Notes under the pieces: generated by a model
Databases searched by the model: none
What the model was told of the DNA's origin: nothing
What the model saw: the letters and a program-made list of their open reading frames with translations, nothing else
Part shown: positions 28,966 through 39,486 of the stretch, in pieces
Layout of the letters: each line of letters opens with the position of its first letter
How positions within the stretch are numbered: the stretch's first letter is position 1
Assembly (NCBI GenBank): GCA_937898685.1
Contig: CALEJT010000077.1
Coordinates: 1-64,000 of the forward strand
Source: an uncultured Gammaproteobacteria bacterium
GTDB lineage: Bacteria > Pseudomonadota > Gammaproteobacteria > Pseudomonadales > Pseudohongiellaceae
DNA: 64,000 nucleotides
Direction of reading: 5' to 3'
Translations under genes and position numbers: made by a program

Positions 28966-29919
28966 ATGAGCGAAGTGCAACACCATCGTCTGATCATCCT
29001 CGGCTCCGGCCCTGCCGGCTATACCGCTGCCGTGTACGCGGCCCGCGCCAACCTCAAGCCCGTCGTCATCACCGGCATGCAGCAAGGCGGCCAGCTGACC
29101 ACGACCACCGAAGTCGACAACTGGCCGGGCGATGCGCACGGCTTGACCGGTCCAGACCTCATGGAACGCATGAAGAATCATGCTGAACGTTTTGATACTA
29201 AAATAATTTTCGATCACATTGAACAGGCGGATCTCAGCCAGCGTCCGTTCAAACTGGTCGGCAGCAGCGGTACTTACACCTGCGACGCCCTGATCATCGC
29301 CACCGGCGCCTCCGCGCAATACCTGGGTCTACCCTCGGAAGAGAAGTACATGGGCAGCGGCGTCAGCGCCTGCGCCACCTGCGACGGCTTCTTCTACAAA
29401 GGTCAGAAAGTGGCCGTGGTGGGCGGCGGCAACACCGCCGTGGAAGAGGCGCTCTACCTCTCCAACATCTGCAGCGAGGTCACCCTGATCCATCGTCGTG
29501 ACAAGCTGCGCGCCGAGAAGATCCTGCAGGACAAACTGTTCGAGAAGGCTCAGAACGGCAACGTGAAGATCATCTGGAACCACGTCGTGGAAGAAGTGCT
29601 GGGCACCAATGGCGAAGTCAGCGGCGTGCGCCTGCGCGCCACCGACGGTAGCTCGACCCAGGAAATCGAAGTCGCCGCCCTCTTCGTCGCCGTGGGTCAC
29701 AAGCCCAACTCCGACATCTTTGCCGGCCAGCTCGAGATGGAAAACGGCTACATCAAGATCAAGTCGGGGCTCGAAGGCAACGCCACGCAGACCAGCATCC
29801 CGGGGGTCTTCGCCGCCGGCGACATCGCCGACCACGTCTATCGTCAGGCGATCACCTCCGCTGGCTTCGGCTGCATGGCGGCTCTCGACGCCGAGCGCTA
29901 TCTCGACGGCCTGAAGTGA
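28966..29919 (+). CDS. trxB: Thioredoxin reductase
   Basis: NADPH-dependent flavoenzyme that reduces thioredoxin. The 317 residues carry the FAD fold ILGSGPAGYTAAVYAARANL, the redox pair CATCDGFFYKGQ (about 136-147), the NADPH fold VAVVGGGNTAVEEALYL and the terminal FAD motif GVFAAGDIADHVYRQAITSAG. It diverges from ftsK and is followed by aat 16 bases downstream. Confidence 0.97.
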   Translation: MSEVQHHRLIILGSGPAGYTAAVYAARANLKPVVITGMQQGGQLTTTTEVDNWPGDAHGLTGPDLMERMKNHAERFDTKIIFDHIEQADLSQRPFKLVGSSGTYTCDALIIATGASAQYLGLPSEEKYMGSGVSACATCDGFFYKGQKVAVVGGGNTAVEEALYLSNICSEVTLIHRRDKLRAEKILQDKLFEKAQNGNVKIIWNHVVEEVLGTNGEVSGVRLRATDGSSTQEIEVAALFVAVGHKPNSDIFAGQLEMENGYIKIKSGLEGNATQTSIPGVFAAGDIADHVYRQAITSAGFGCMAALDAERYLDGLK

Positions 29920-29935
29920 GACTCGCGGAGCCGCG

Positions 29936-30676
29936 ATGAGCTCTCCCCTGCCCTGGCTGGGCGCGGATCCTTCCTGGTTTCCCGACCCAGCCACGGCCAT
30001 GGTCGAACCCAATGGTCTTCTCGCCGTGGGCGGCGACCTCAGTGTCAGACGGCTGCTCGCCGCCTATCAGCGCGGCATCTTCCCCTGGTTCGAAGAGGGA
30101 CAGCCACCGCTTTGGTGGAGTCCCAACCCGCGCATGGTGCTCTTTCCCAACGAATTCCACCTCAGCCGCAGTCTGCGCAAGACCTTGCGCTCCGGTCGTT
30201 TTCTCATCACCAGCGATCGCGACTTCGATGGCGTGACCGCTGGCTGTGCCGGACCACGCGCCGGCAGTCACGGCACCTGGCTGATTCCCGCGATGCGCGA
30301 GGCGTACAGCGAATTGCATCGCCGCGGTTACGCGCATTCGGTGGAAGTGTGGGAGAACGACGAACTCGTGGGCGGGCTTTACGGCGTAGCGCTGGGCGCA
30401 GTGTTCTTCGGTGAATCGATGTTCAGCCGCAGAAGCGATGCGTCAAAAGCGGCGCTCGCGACCCTCGCAGCACAGCTGCAGCAGCACGGTTATCGCTTGA
30501 TCGATTGCCAGGTGGCCAACCCGCATCTGCAGAGCTTGGGCGCACGTAACATTCCGCGACACGAGTTCATGCGTTACCTGCCGCAGCAAAGCGAAACTAT
30601 TCCGCCGCCACCGAGCTGGCCAGTAGAATGGTCCACCTCGCAGCCACTAGCGGCAGAGCGCCGTTCCGAATCATGA
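29936..30676 (+). CDS. aat: Leucyl/phenylalanyl-tRNA--protein transferase
   Basis: Adds Leu or Phe to N-terminal Lys/Arg of proteins, creating N-degrons for ClpS-ClpAP. The 246 residues show FPDPATAMVEPNGLLAVGGDLS, GIFPWFEEGQPPLWWSPNPRMV, and the catalytic region SVEVWENDELVGGLYGVALGAVFFGESMFSR. It lies between trxB and bpt, overlapping bpt by four bases, with the rest of the N-end-rule pathway (clpS, clpA) 3 kb away. Confidence 0.96.
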   Translation: MSSPLPWLGADPSWFPDPATAMVEPNGLLAVGGDLSVRRLLAAYQRGIFPWFEEGQPPLWWSPNPRMVLFPNEFHLSRSLRKTLRSGRFLITSDRDFDGVTAGCAGPRAGSHGTWLIPAMREAYSELHRRGYAHSVEVWENDELVGGLYGVALGAVFFGESMFSRRSDASKAALATLAAQLQQHGYRLIDCQVANPHLQSLGARNIPRHEFMRYLPQQSETIPPPPSWPVEWSTSQPLAAERRSES

Positions 30677-31383
30677 CCTCACTCAAGGATCTGCGACTCT
30701 TCACCACGCAGCCCCACAACTGCAGCTATCTCAGTGGCCAGCAGGCGCAGACCTTGTTCATCGATCCGGAATTCCAGGTGGACAAGGCCACCAACTCACG
30801 CCTGTCCGAACTCGGTTTCCGGCGCAGTGGGGCGCACGTCTACCGTCCGAACTGCCGCCAGTGTCAGCAATGCATCAGCTGTCGTGTGGTGGTGGATTCC
30901 TTCACACCGGGTCGCCGCTTCAAGCGCATCCTCAAACGCAACGCGGATCTCACGATCACCGACGTACCCGACATCAGCGGTGACGAGTACTACCTGCTGT
31001 ACCAGCACTACATCAATGTGCGTCATGCCGATGGCGACATGTTTCCCCCTTCGCGTGAACAGTACGCTTCCTTCCTGCTGAAGAAGTGTGAGGGAACGCA
31101 TTACTACGCGATGCGTCGTCCGGATGGTCGCCTGGTGGGCCTGATGGTGTGCGACGAACTCAACAATGGTCTTTCCGCGGTCTACACCTTCTACGATCCC
31201 CTGGAGGAAGCCCGTTCGCTCGGCACCTTCGGCATCCTCTGGCAGATCGAAGAAGCACGCCGTCTTGGCCTGGCCCACGTCTACCTCGGCTATTGGATCC
31301 GCGGTTCACGCAAAATGCGTTACAAGATCGATTTCCGCCCACTCGAGATGCTCATCCGCCAGCAGTGGGTGTTGGTCGAGTAA
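30673..31383 (+). CDS. bpt: Aspartate/glutamate leucyltransferase
   Basis: Transfers Leu to N-terminal Asp or Glu, a second route into the N-end rule. The 236 residues start MTSLKDLRLFTTQPHNCSYL, contain the N-terminal cysteine cluster (PHNCSYL and CRQCQQCISCRV, about residues 60-70), and the GNAT-like C-terminal half with AVYTFYDPLEEARSLGTF and YLGYWIRGSRKMRYK. The ATG overlaps the aat stop (ATGA), which decides the start over a longer frame. Confidence 0.94.
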   Translation: MTSLKDLRLFTTQPHNCSYLSGQQAQTLFIDPEFQVDKATNSRLSELGFRRSGAHVYRPNCRQCQQCISCRVVVDSFTPGRRFKRILKRNADLTITDVPDISGDEYYLLYQHYINVRHADGDMFPPSREQYASFLLKKCEGTHYYAMRRPDGRLVGLMVCDELNNGLSAVYTFYDPLEEARSLGTFGILWQIEEARRLGLAHVYLGYWIRGSRKMRYKIDFRPLEMLIRQQWVLVE

Positions 31384-31512
31384 CGCCGCTTCGTAACGGC
31401 GCTCAGCCCCGGCAGTTCGTCTTCCCTTCCCTGCCGGCGCCCCTTGTGTTCTTTGCGCCGAACCCCAAATTCAGGCAAAATGCGCCGTTTCCTGAAATCT
31501 GAGCTAATTTGC

Positions 31513-31731
31513 ATGGCCAAAGAAGATCAAATCGAAATGGATGGCGAAGTGATCGACACACTTCCCAACACCATGTTCCGCGTGAGACTGGACAACGGTC
31601 ACGTGGTCACCGCGCACATCTCCGGCAAGATGCGCAAGAACTACATCCGCATCCTCACCGGCGACAAGGTCAAGGTGGAACTCACCCCTTACGACCTCAC
31701 CAAGGGTCGCATCACCTTCCGCGCACGCTGA
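31513..31731 (+). CDS. infA: Translation initiation factor IF-1
   Basis: 72-residue OB-fold protein that occupies the ribosomal A site during initiation. The sequence MAKEDQIEMDGEVIDTLPNT and HISGKMRKNYIRILTGDKV is the standard IF-1, ending RITFRAR. The upstream in-frame extension contains promoter sequence and is rejected. The gene converges with clpA. Confidence 0.97.
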   Translation: MAKEDQIEMDGEVIDTLPNTMFRVRLDNGHVVTAHISGKMRKNYIRILTGDKVKVELTPYDLTKGRITFRAR

Positions 31732-31770
31732 GCCCCGCTCACCGTTTCCAACTCACGAATTCCGCCCAAT

Positions 31771-31800
31771 AAAAAGCCGACCTCCTTGCAGAGGTCGGCT
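31771..31800. terminator. Terminator between infA and clpA
   Basis: Perfect 10-bp arms AGCCGACCTC (31775-31784) and GAGGTCGGCT (31791-31800) enclose CTTGCA. Preceding A's give the minus strand (clpA) a T tract. On the infA side the tail is only moderately T-rich, so termination is probably stronger for clpA. Confidence 0.85.
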
Positions 31801-31833
31801 TGATGTATTTGCCTTCCTTATATATACGAGTCG

Positions 31834-34140
<2,307 letters not shown>

Positions 34141-34266
34141 GTATTGCAAGCCTCCGGGATGATTCCCTTACGCGTCGGTCGACGGACTCGACTTGATGGT
34201 TGTGACGGCGTCATACCTGCGATCGCCGTGCCAGGTCATGATGACCCTTGCCGCATAAATGTGGGC

Positions 34267-34632
34267 TTAATCGTCCACTTCAATGTCACACATGAGCGGA
34301 TGTTCCGCCGCCCTTGCATGTTGGTTCACCTGCACCGCCTTGGTCTCGGCGATTTCTCTCGGATATACGCCGCACACGCCCTTGCCTTCGGTATGCACCT
34401 TCAGCATCACGCGGGTGGCGGTTTCGGTATTCATGCCGAAGAACATTCGCAGCACATCCACCACGAATTCCATCGGCGTGTAGTCGTCGTTGAGCAGGAC
34501 CACCCGGTACAGCGGCGGTGGTTTGAGTTTGGTCTCCTCGGGCGCGAGAAGCTCGCTGCCACCGCGGTGTTCTTCAGGTTCGTCAGGGCTGCTCGAGTTG
34601 CGGATAACGGGAAAAATTTGAACGTAGTTCAT
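34267..34632 (-). CDS. clpS: ATP-dependent Clp protease adaptor ClpS
   Basis: Recognises N-degron residues and delivers substrates to ClpA. The 121-residue form contains the core PPLYRVVLLNDDYTPMEFVVDVL (substrate pocket Asn-Asp) and VMLKVHTEGKGVCGVYPREIAETKA. Its N-terminal tail is longer than in E. coli. The ribosome site before 34632 is weak, and longer in-frame starts exist. The substrates come from Aat and Bpt encoded nearby. Confidence 0.93.
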   Translation of the reverse strand: MNYVQIFPVIRNSSSPDEPEEHRGGSELLAPEETKLKPPPLYRVVLLNDDYTPMEFVVDVLRMFFGMNTETATRVMLKVHTEGKGVCGVYPREIAETKAVQVNQHARAAEHPLMCDIEVDD

Positions 34633-34704
34633 ACATCTACTGGCCTGAGCATGACGGAGGTGAAGCAGAAAGGGCGCTGCCGTGGCCAACGCCAAACGCG
34701 AACC

Positions 34705-34713
34705 ACTATAGCA
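34705..34713 (-). promoter_or_regulatory. Extended -10 promoter candidate for clpS
   Basis: The minus strand reads TGCTATAGT (complement of 34705-34713), an extended -10 with a TG one base before TATAGT. There is no good -35, as expected for this class. It lies about 73 bases upstream of the clpS start. Confidence 0.4.
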
Positions 34714-34840
34714 TGAAAAATTGCCGAACTTTTCGGCCCCTTAGCGCTCGTTAAAACGACGGAGCGGGCTCGATACGATGGGGCAGCAGTAGCGCCGAAA
34801 GCGGCATTTTTCAAGGGGGCAAATGCAACTTTCACAGAAT

Positions 34841-34869
34841 TTGACAGGTGGAATAAAAGGGTTTATACG
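34841..34869 (+). promoter_or_regulatory. Promoter for the cspD-like gene
   Basis: TTGACA (34841-34846), a 17-base spacer and TATACG (34864-34869) give a consensus -35 with a four-of-six -10. The predicted leader is about 68 bases. The rest of the 311-base clpS-cspD gap holds no gene that I can see. Confidence 0.6.
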
Positions 34870-34943
34870 TTCCGCCAACCTGGCCGCCAGGCCCAGGCAA
34901 TAACAACACTATGAATAAAAACCAGCAGTAGAGGGGAGCAGCA

Positions 34944-35189
34944 ATGAGCACGGGACAGGTCAAGTGGTTCAACAACGCCAAGGGTTTCGGCTTCATCCTG
35001 CCTGACGGCGGCGGCGGAGATCTCTTCGCCCATTACTCGGCAATCAGCATGGAAGGCTACAAGACGCTGAAAGCCGGTCAACTGGTATCGTTCGACATCG
35101 TGGAAGGCCCCAAAGGACTGCACGCTGCGAACATCACCCCCGTCAGCACTGAGGACCAGACTCAACAGGCGACAGCTGGAAATTCCTGA
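34944..35189 (+). CDS. cspD: Cold-shock domain protein, CspD-like
   Basis: Single-stranded nucleic-acid binding protein, 81 residues. The cold-shock domain shows VKWFNNAKGFGFI (RNP1 KGFGFI) and DLFAHYSAI (RNP2), with a short polar tail. Position divergent from clpS matches cspD, which in E. coli inhibits replication in stationary phase; that role is inferred by synteny. A good GAGGGGAGC precedes the ATG. Confidence 0.9.
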   Translation: MSTGQVKWFNNAKGFGFILPDGGGGDLFAHYSAISMEGYKTLKAGQLVSFDIVEGPKGLHAANITPVSTEDQTQQATAGNS

Positions 35190-35217
35190 CGACGCCTTTC
35201 GACTTTCTGTCACCCGG

Positions 35218-35252
35218 ACGCCGCCTTCCCCATCAAGGAAGGCGGCGTTTTT
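35218..35252 (+). terminator. Terminator after cspD
   Basis: 12-bp arms ACGCCGCCTTCC (35218-35229) and GGAAGGCGGCGT (35237-35248) are followed by a TTTTT run. It is a strong intrinsic terminator about 30 bases after the cspD stop. Confidence 0.92.
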
Positions 35253-35273
35253 CATGCCCGGATTTCGTAGTAC

Positions 35274-35912
35274 ATGGCCAGCCTGATACTGTTCAACAAA
35301 CCCTACGACGTTCTCAGTCAATTCACGGACAAGGAAGAACGCTCCACGCTGGCCGACTTCATCGACTTGCCCGGTGTCTATCCCGCTGGACGCCTCGATC
35401 GTGATTCGGAAGGTTTGGTGCTTCTCACGGACAGCGGCGCGCTGCAGCACCTCATCAGTCACCCGCGCCACAAGGAAGCGAAGACCTATCTCGTGCAGGT
35501 CGAAGGACTGATCACGGAAGAAGCGCTGGCGCAGCTACGCAAAGGCGTCCTGCTCAACGACGGTCCCACCCTGCCCGCCAAGGCGCGCGCGATAGAGCCG
35601 CCAACGCTCTGGCCGCGCAATCCACCGATCCGCGTGCGCAAGACCGTGCCGGATTCCTGGCTGGAACTGACCATCACCGAAGGCCGCAATCGCCAGGTGC
35701 GCCGCATGACCGCCGCCGTGGGCTTCCCCACGTTGCGCCTCGTGCGTTGGCGCGTCGGTCAGTGGACTTTGGATGGGTTGGCGCCTGGGGAATACAAAGT
35801 GGTGGAAGTAGAAGAACCAAAGGTCAAGAAAGAGAAACTTCCGCTCAAGCCCGCAAGTTCGACGAAACACGGCAACAAGCGATACGGCCGCCGCTCACCA
35901 CGGCGTTCATGA
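35274..35912 (+). CDS. rluE: 23S rRNA pseudouridine synthase, RluE type
   Basis: RsuA/RluB/E/F family enzyme, 212 residues, lacking the N-terminal S4 domain as RluE does. The catalytic motif GRLDRDSEGLVLLT (about 40-53) contains the aspartate nucleophile. ELTITEGRNRQVRRMTAAVG and LRLVRWRVGQWTLDGL are family segments. The C-terminus is a basic tail (KPASSTKHGNKRYGRR) probably for RNA binding. It converges with moaE, the two stops overlapping by six bases. Confidence 0.92.
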   Translation: MASLILFNKPYDVLSQFTDKEERSTLADFIDLPGVYPAGRLDRDSEGLVLLTDSGALQHLISHPRHKEAKTYLVQVEGLITEEALAQLRKGVLLNDGPTLPAKARAIEPPTLWPRNPPIRVRKTVPDSWLELTITEGRNRQVRRMTAAVGFPTLRLVRWRVGQWTLDGLAPGEYKVVEVEEPKVKKEKLPLKPASSTKHGNKRYGRRSPRRS

Positions 35913-36365
35913 TTGCCAGCGCTGGCTGGCGGCAACGTCCGAATCCTTCGCCTCGACCCATTCTTCACCGTCGCTGCGCAGGCTCTTCTTCCAGAACGGT
36001 GCGCGGGTCTTGAGGAAATCCATGATGAATTCACAGGCGGAAAACGCGGCATGACGATGCGCGCTGCTGACGCCGACGAACACGATCTGCGCAGTTGCTT
36101 CCAGATGACCGATGCGATGGATGATGGTCACGTCCAGCAAGGGCCACCGCTCTGCTGCTTCCAGCGCTATTTTGTGCAAGCTCTTCTCGGTCATGCCCGG
36201 ATAGTGCTCGAGAAAAAGCCCATGCACGGCGACGTCCGCATCGAGATCGCGCACGAGCCCGGTGAAGGTCACGATCGCACCCACGGCACCGCCACGCTCA
36301 CGTAGCCGCGCGACCTCTGCTTCGTGCGAGAAATCCTCGGTCTGAACGCGAATGTCCGGCCTCAT
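35907..36365 (-). CDS. moaE: Molybdopterin synthase catalytic subunit
   Basis: Converts precursor Z (cPMP) to molybdopterin using sulfur on MoaD. The 152 residues include GAIVTFTGLVRDLD, LEHYPGMTEKSL and HRIGHLEATAQIVFVGVSSAHRHAAF. Near the end KTRAPFWKKSLRSDGEEWVEA holds the conserved lysines. It is the last gene of the moaC-moaD-moaE operon. Confidence 0.95.
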   Translation of the reverse strand: MRPDIRVQTEDFSHEAEVARLRERGGAVGAIVTFTGLVRDLDADVAVHGLFLEHYPGMTEKSLHKIALEAAERWPLLDVTIIHRIGHLEATAQIVFVGVSSAHRHAAFSACEFIMDFLKTRAPFWKKSLRSDGEEWVEAKDSDVAASQRWQS

Positions 36366-36366
36366 C

Positions 36367-36621
36367 TCAGCCTCCGGTCACGGGCGGGAAGAAGGCCACT
36401 TCATCGCCATCGGTAACGGCGGCATCGAGCGTGGCGATCTCCTGATTCACCGCTACGAGCACCTGTTCGTTCTGCAGCGCCTCGCGCCATGCCGCACCGC
36501 GCTCGGCGGCCAAACGCGCGATCACCGCACGCGGCGAATTCAATTCGGCAGCCCATGCCAAGCTCAGCGAATCGCAGCCCAGCTTTTCACGCAGGCTGGC
36601 AAAAAAGTGCACTTCGATCAT
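36367..36621 (-). CDS. moaD: Molybdopterin synthase sulfur-carrier subunit
   Basis: 84-residue ubiquitin-like protein that ends in the thiocarboxylated diglycine (FFPPVTGG). It starts MIEVHFFASLREKLGCDSL. The ATG overlaps the moaC stop by four bases and decides the start; the longer open frame is out-of-family moaC-antisense-like sequence. moaE follows after one base. Confidence 0.93.
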   Translation of the reverse strand: MIEVHFFASLREKLGCDSLSLAWAAELNSPRAVIARLAAERGAAWREALQNEQVLVAVNQEIATLDAAVTDGDEVAFFPPVTGG

Positions 36622-37106
36622 GCCGTGCCCTCTTGCGCGCGCCAGTGTCCCGAACGTCCGCCGGCTTTCTCCAGCAGACGCACATGCTCGATGCTCATGC
36701 CGCGATCGACCGCCTTGCACATGTCGTAGATCGTGAGTGCCGCCACCGACGCCGCGGTGAGCGCTTCCATCTCGACGCCGGTCTGCCCCGCCACTTTGCA
36801 GGTGGCATGGATGCGCACGCGGCTGTGCTCGGGCTCGGCGTTCAGCTCCACCTTCACACTGCTCAGCATCAGTGGATGGCAGAGCGGGATGAGATTGGAG
36901 CACTGCTTGGCCGCCTGGATGCCGGCGATGCGCGCCACGGCGAACACGTCCCCCTTCTTGTGACCGCCACTTTGGATCAGTGCCAGGGTCTCGGGACGCA
37001 TGGACACCAGCGCCTCGGCGGTTGCGACGCGCTCGGTCACGGGCTTGTCGCCCACATCCACCATGTGCGCGTTACCGTGTTGATCGAGATGGGTAAGAGT
37101 GCTCAT
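36618..37106 (-). CDS. moaC: Cyclic pyranopterin monophosphate synthase
   Basis: Completes cPMP formation in molybdenum cofactor synthesis. The 162 residues begin MSTLTHLDQHGNAHMVDVGDKPVTERVA and contain KKGDVFAVARIAGIQAAKQ, LIPLCHPLMLSSVKVE, GVEMEALTAASVAALTIYDMCKA and the C-terminal KAGGRSGHW. The partner MoaA, which does the first step, is not in this window. The ATG follows GGAAG. Confidence 0.96.
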   Translation of the reverse strand: MSTLTHLDQHGNAHMVDVGDKPVTERVATAEALVSMRPETLALIQSGGHKKGDVFAVARIAGIQAAKQCSNLIPLCHPLMLSSVKVELNAEPEHSRVRIHATCKVAGQTGVEMEALTAASVAALTIYDMCKAVDRGMSIEHVRLLEKAGGRSGHWRAQEGTA

Positions 37107-37242
37107 AAGGGCTTCCGAAACTGTAAGGGCGGCATTATCCCCCGCGTGTCCGGATTTATGAAGGCAGGCAATTACGGTAGGATGCACGCCCCTTCACACG
37201 GCCCCGCGCCGACACTTTCTTCACAGGAGCCTTGAACAGCGC

Positions 37243-37701
37243 ATGGTTTGGCTGGCGCACAACTCGGTGGCAACCATCGTCGAACGCGACGGCTTGTTTC
37301 TCATGGTCGAAGAACGCGACCAGGGCCGTGTCGTCTTCAATCAGCCCGCCGGCCATCTCGACGAGCACGAAAGCCTGTTCGATGCGGCGATTCGTGAAAC
37401 GTTGGAAGAAACGGCCTGGCGCGTGGAGCTCACCGCCCTGATCGGCATCTACCACTACCCCGCTCCCAATGGCGTGACCTACATCCGCCACTGCTTTGCA
37501 GCACGCGCGCTCGCCCATGACAGCACGCGCGCCCTGGACGACGGCATCATCGCCGCGCATTGGTTGCCGGCCGAGACCATTCTCGACGCTGGGTTTGCTG
37601 CGCGCAGCCCCATCGTGGGACGTTGTCTGCGCGATTATCTGGCCGGCAAACGCTATCCTCTCGACCTCATCTATCACCACGCAGCGCAGTCGACTCGATG
37701 A
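37243..37701 (+). CDS. nudJ: Nudix hydrolase NudJ
   Basis: 152-residue pyrophosphatase. The Nudix box is nearly canonical: PAGHLDEHESLFDAAIRETLEETAW (about 35-59, GX5EX7REXXEE with the box's glycine and glutamates). In E. coli NudJ hydrolyses nucleotides and hydroxymethyl-pyrimidine pyrophosphate and sits before mnmA, as here. The stop overlaps the mnmA start by four bases. Confidence 0.92.
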   Translation: MVWLAHNSVATIVERDGLFLMVEERDQGRVVFNQPAGHLDEHESLFDAAIRETLEETAWRVELTALIGIYHYPAPNGVTYIRHCFAARALAHDSTRALDDGIIAAHWLPAETILDAGFAARSPIVGRCLRDYLAGKRYPLDLIYHHAAQSTR

Positions 37702-38798
37702 GCAAGACTCAGGGCAAGATCATCGTTGGCATGTCGGGGGGCGTCGATTCCTCCGTCGCAGCACTGTTGCTGCTCGAGCAGGGCCATGAAGTCGAAGGCC
37801 TGTTCATGAAGAACTGGGACGAGGACGACGGCACCGAATACTGCACCGCCATCGCCGATCTCGCCGACGCGCAAGCCGTGGCCGACAAACTGGGCATCAA
37901 ACTGCACACGGCGAATTTCGCCGCGGAATATTGGGATCGCGTGTTCGAGCACTTCCTGCACGAATATCGCGCCGGCCGCACGCCGAATCCCGACATCCTC
38001 TGCAACCGCGAAATCAAGTTCAAAGCCTTCCTCGACTACGCGCTGATGCTCGGTGCCACGCACATCGCCACAGGTCACTATGCGCGTCTCGAACACACAC
38101 CGGAGCAAACGCGGTTGTGCAAGGCGGTCGATCGCAACAAGGATCAGAGTTATTTCCTGAGCGCCGTGAGCGAAGAGCAGCTGCGACCGGCGCTGTTTCC
38201 GCTCGGCGAGCTCACCAAGCCCGAAGTGCGGGCGATGGCGGCGGCACATGGCTTCGTCACGCACGACAAGAAGGACAGCACCGGCATCTGCTTCATCGGC
38301 GAACGTCGTTTCCGGGATTTCCTGAGCACCTATCTGCCAGCGCAACCGGGCCGCATCGAGACGCCGGAAGGTCAGGTGCTCGGTGAACATCATGGCCTGA
38401 TGTATCACACGCTCGGCCAACGCGAAGGCCTCGGCATCGGTGGCGTGCGCGGCGGCAAGGAGGAACCCTGGTACGTCGCCGCGAAAGACCTCGAGCGCAA
38501 CGTGCTGATCGTGGTGCAAGGCAACGAACATCCCCTGCTCTACACCGACACGCTTTCGCTCACGCGTCTCGATTGGATCAACTTCGAACATCCGGCGCTG
38601 CCGCTGCACTGCACTGCGAAAACCCGCTATCGCCAGCCCGATCAGGAATGCGAAGTGATCGCGCTTGCCGATGGCGGTGCCGAAGTGCGTTTCGCGCAAC
38701 CGCAGCGCGCGGTGACGCCGGGGCAGCAGCTGGTGCTCTACCTCGGCGATCAGTGTCTCGGTGGCGGCGTGATCGAACGGACCTGGAACAGGAACTGA
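37698..38798 (+). CDS. mnmA: tRNA 2-thiouridylase MnmA
   Basis: Thiolates U34 of tRNA-Lys, -Glu and -Gln. The 366 residues begin MSKTQGKIIVGMSGGVDSSVAALLLL (ATP PP-loop). The catalytic cysteine pair is in PNPDILCNREIKF and STGICFIGERRF, about 100 residues apart, and the C-terminal barrel is complete. The start overlaps nudJ (ATGA). It modifies the tRNA-Glu(UUC) encoded earlier in the window. Confidence 0.97.
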   Translation: MSKTQGKIIVGMSGGVDSSVAALLLLEQGHEVEGLFMKNWDEDDGTEYCTAIADLADAQAVADKLGIKLHTANFAAEYWDRVFEHFLHEYRAGRTPNPDILCNREIKFKAFLDYALMLGATHIATGHYARLEHTPEQTRLCKAVDRNKDQSYFLSAVSEEQLRPALFPLGELTKPEVRAMAAAHGFVTHDKKDSTGICFIGERRFRDFLSTYLPAQPGRIETPEGQVLGEHHGLMYHTLGQREGLGIGGVRGGKEEPWYVAAKDLERNVLIVVQGNEHPLLYTDTLSLTRLDWINFEHPALPLHCTAKTRYRQPDQECEVIALADGGAEVRFAQPQRAVTPGQQLVLYLGDQCLGGGVIERTWNRN

Positions 38799-38801
38799 GC
38801 G

Positions 38802-39431
38802 ATGGATGCCGAGCTGAAACAGACCTTGGCCCTCGCGGGCGCGGCGCAGTCCAGCTTCCTGGTCTACCAATTGGCACATCACGGCCTGGCGGCGCAGGAC
38901 AAACTGGCGCCACTCGTCAATAGTCTGTTCGCGCTCAACCCGAAGGGCGTCGAAGACATCTATGGCGACCCCAGCAAGTTGCGCCTGGGCCTGCAATTGC
39001 TCGTGGAAATCATCGAAGACGGCACGACCAGCCCCGCCAACGCGGAAACCGTGCGCTACGCGTTGGGCCTGCTCTATCTGCAGGGGCGTCTGCAGGGCAA
39101 CAACGAAATGCTCGGTGTACTGCGACGCGGCCTCGAGAACATCGCACGCGAGCATGCGGTGGAGCAGCGTCTGGAAGATGCCTGCCTGCGTCAGATCGCC
39201 AAGCTCTATCAGGACACCATCAGCCAGCTCGGCCGCCGCATCCAGGTGCGCGGCGACATGCGCTTCCTGCAGAACGAATACGTGGCCGACAAGGTGCGTG
39301 TGACCCTGCTCGCCGGCATCCGGGCCGCTTGGCTCTGGCATCAGGTTGGCGGTCGACGCTGGCACCTCCTGCTACGCCGCAAACGCCTCCTGGCTGCCGC
39401 CAAACAGCTCCTCAGCCGCCCGCAACTCTGA
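38802..39431 (+). CDS. hflD: HflD homolog
   Basis: 209-residue, largely alpha-helical protein with the family segments GAAQSSFLVYQLAHHG, LGLLYLQGRLQGN and QNEYVADKVRVTLLAGIRAAWLWHQVGG. In E. coli HflD binds lambda CII; the general role is unclear. It lies three bases after mnmA and before purB, a conserved order. Confidence 0.93.
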   Translation: MDAELKQTLALAGAAQSSFLVYQLAHHGLAAQDKLAPLVNSLFALNPKGVEDIYGDPSKLRLGLQLLVEIIEDGTTSPANAETVRYALGLLYLQGRLQGNNEMLGVLRRGLENIAREHAVEQRLEDACLRQIAKLYQDTISQLGRRIQVRGDMRFLQNEYVADKVRVTLLAGIRAAWLWHQVGGRRWHLLLRRKRLLAAAKQLLSRPQL

Positions 39432-39486
39432 AAAGCCGGCCAACTGCGCTATCATTCGCGACCTTTGCGAACAGCTCAGACCCGCT

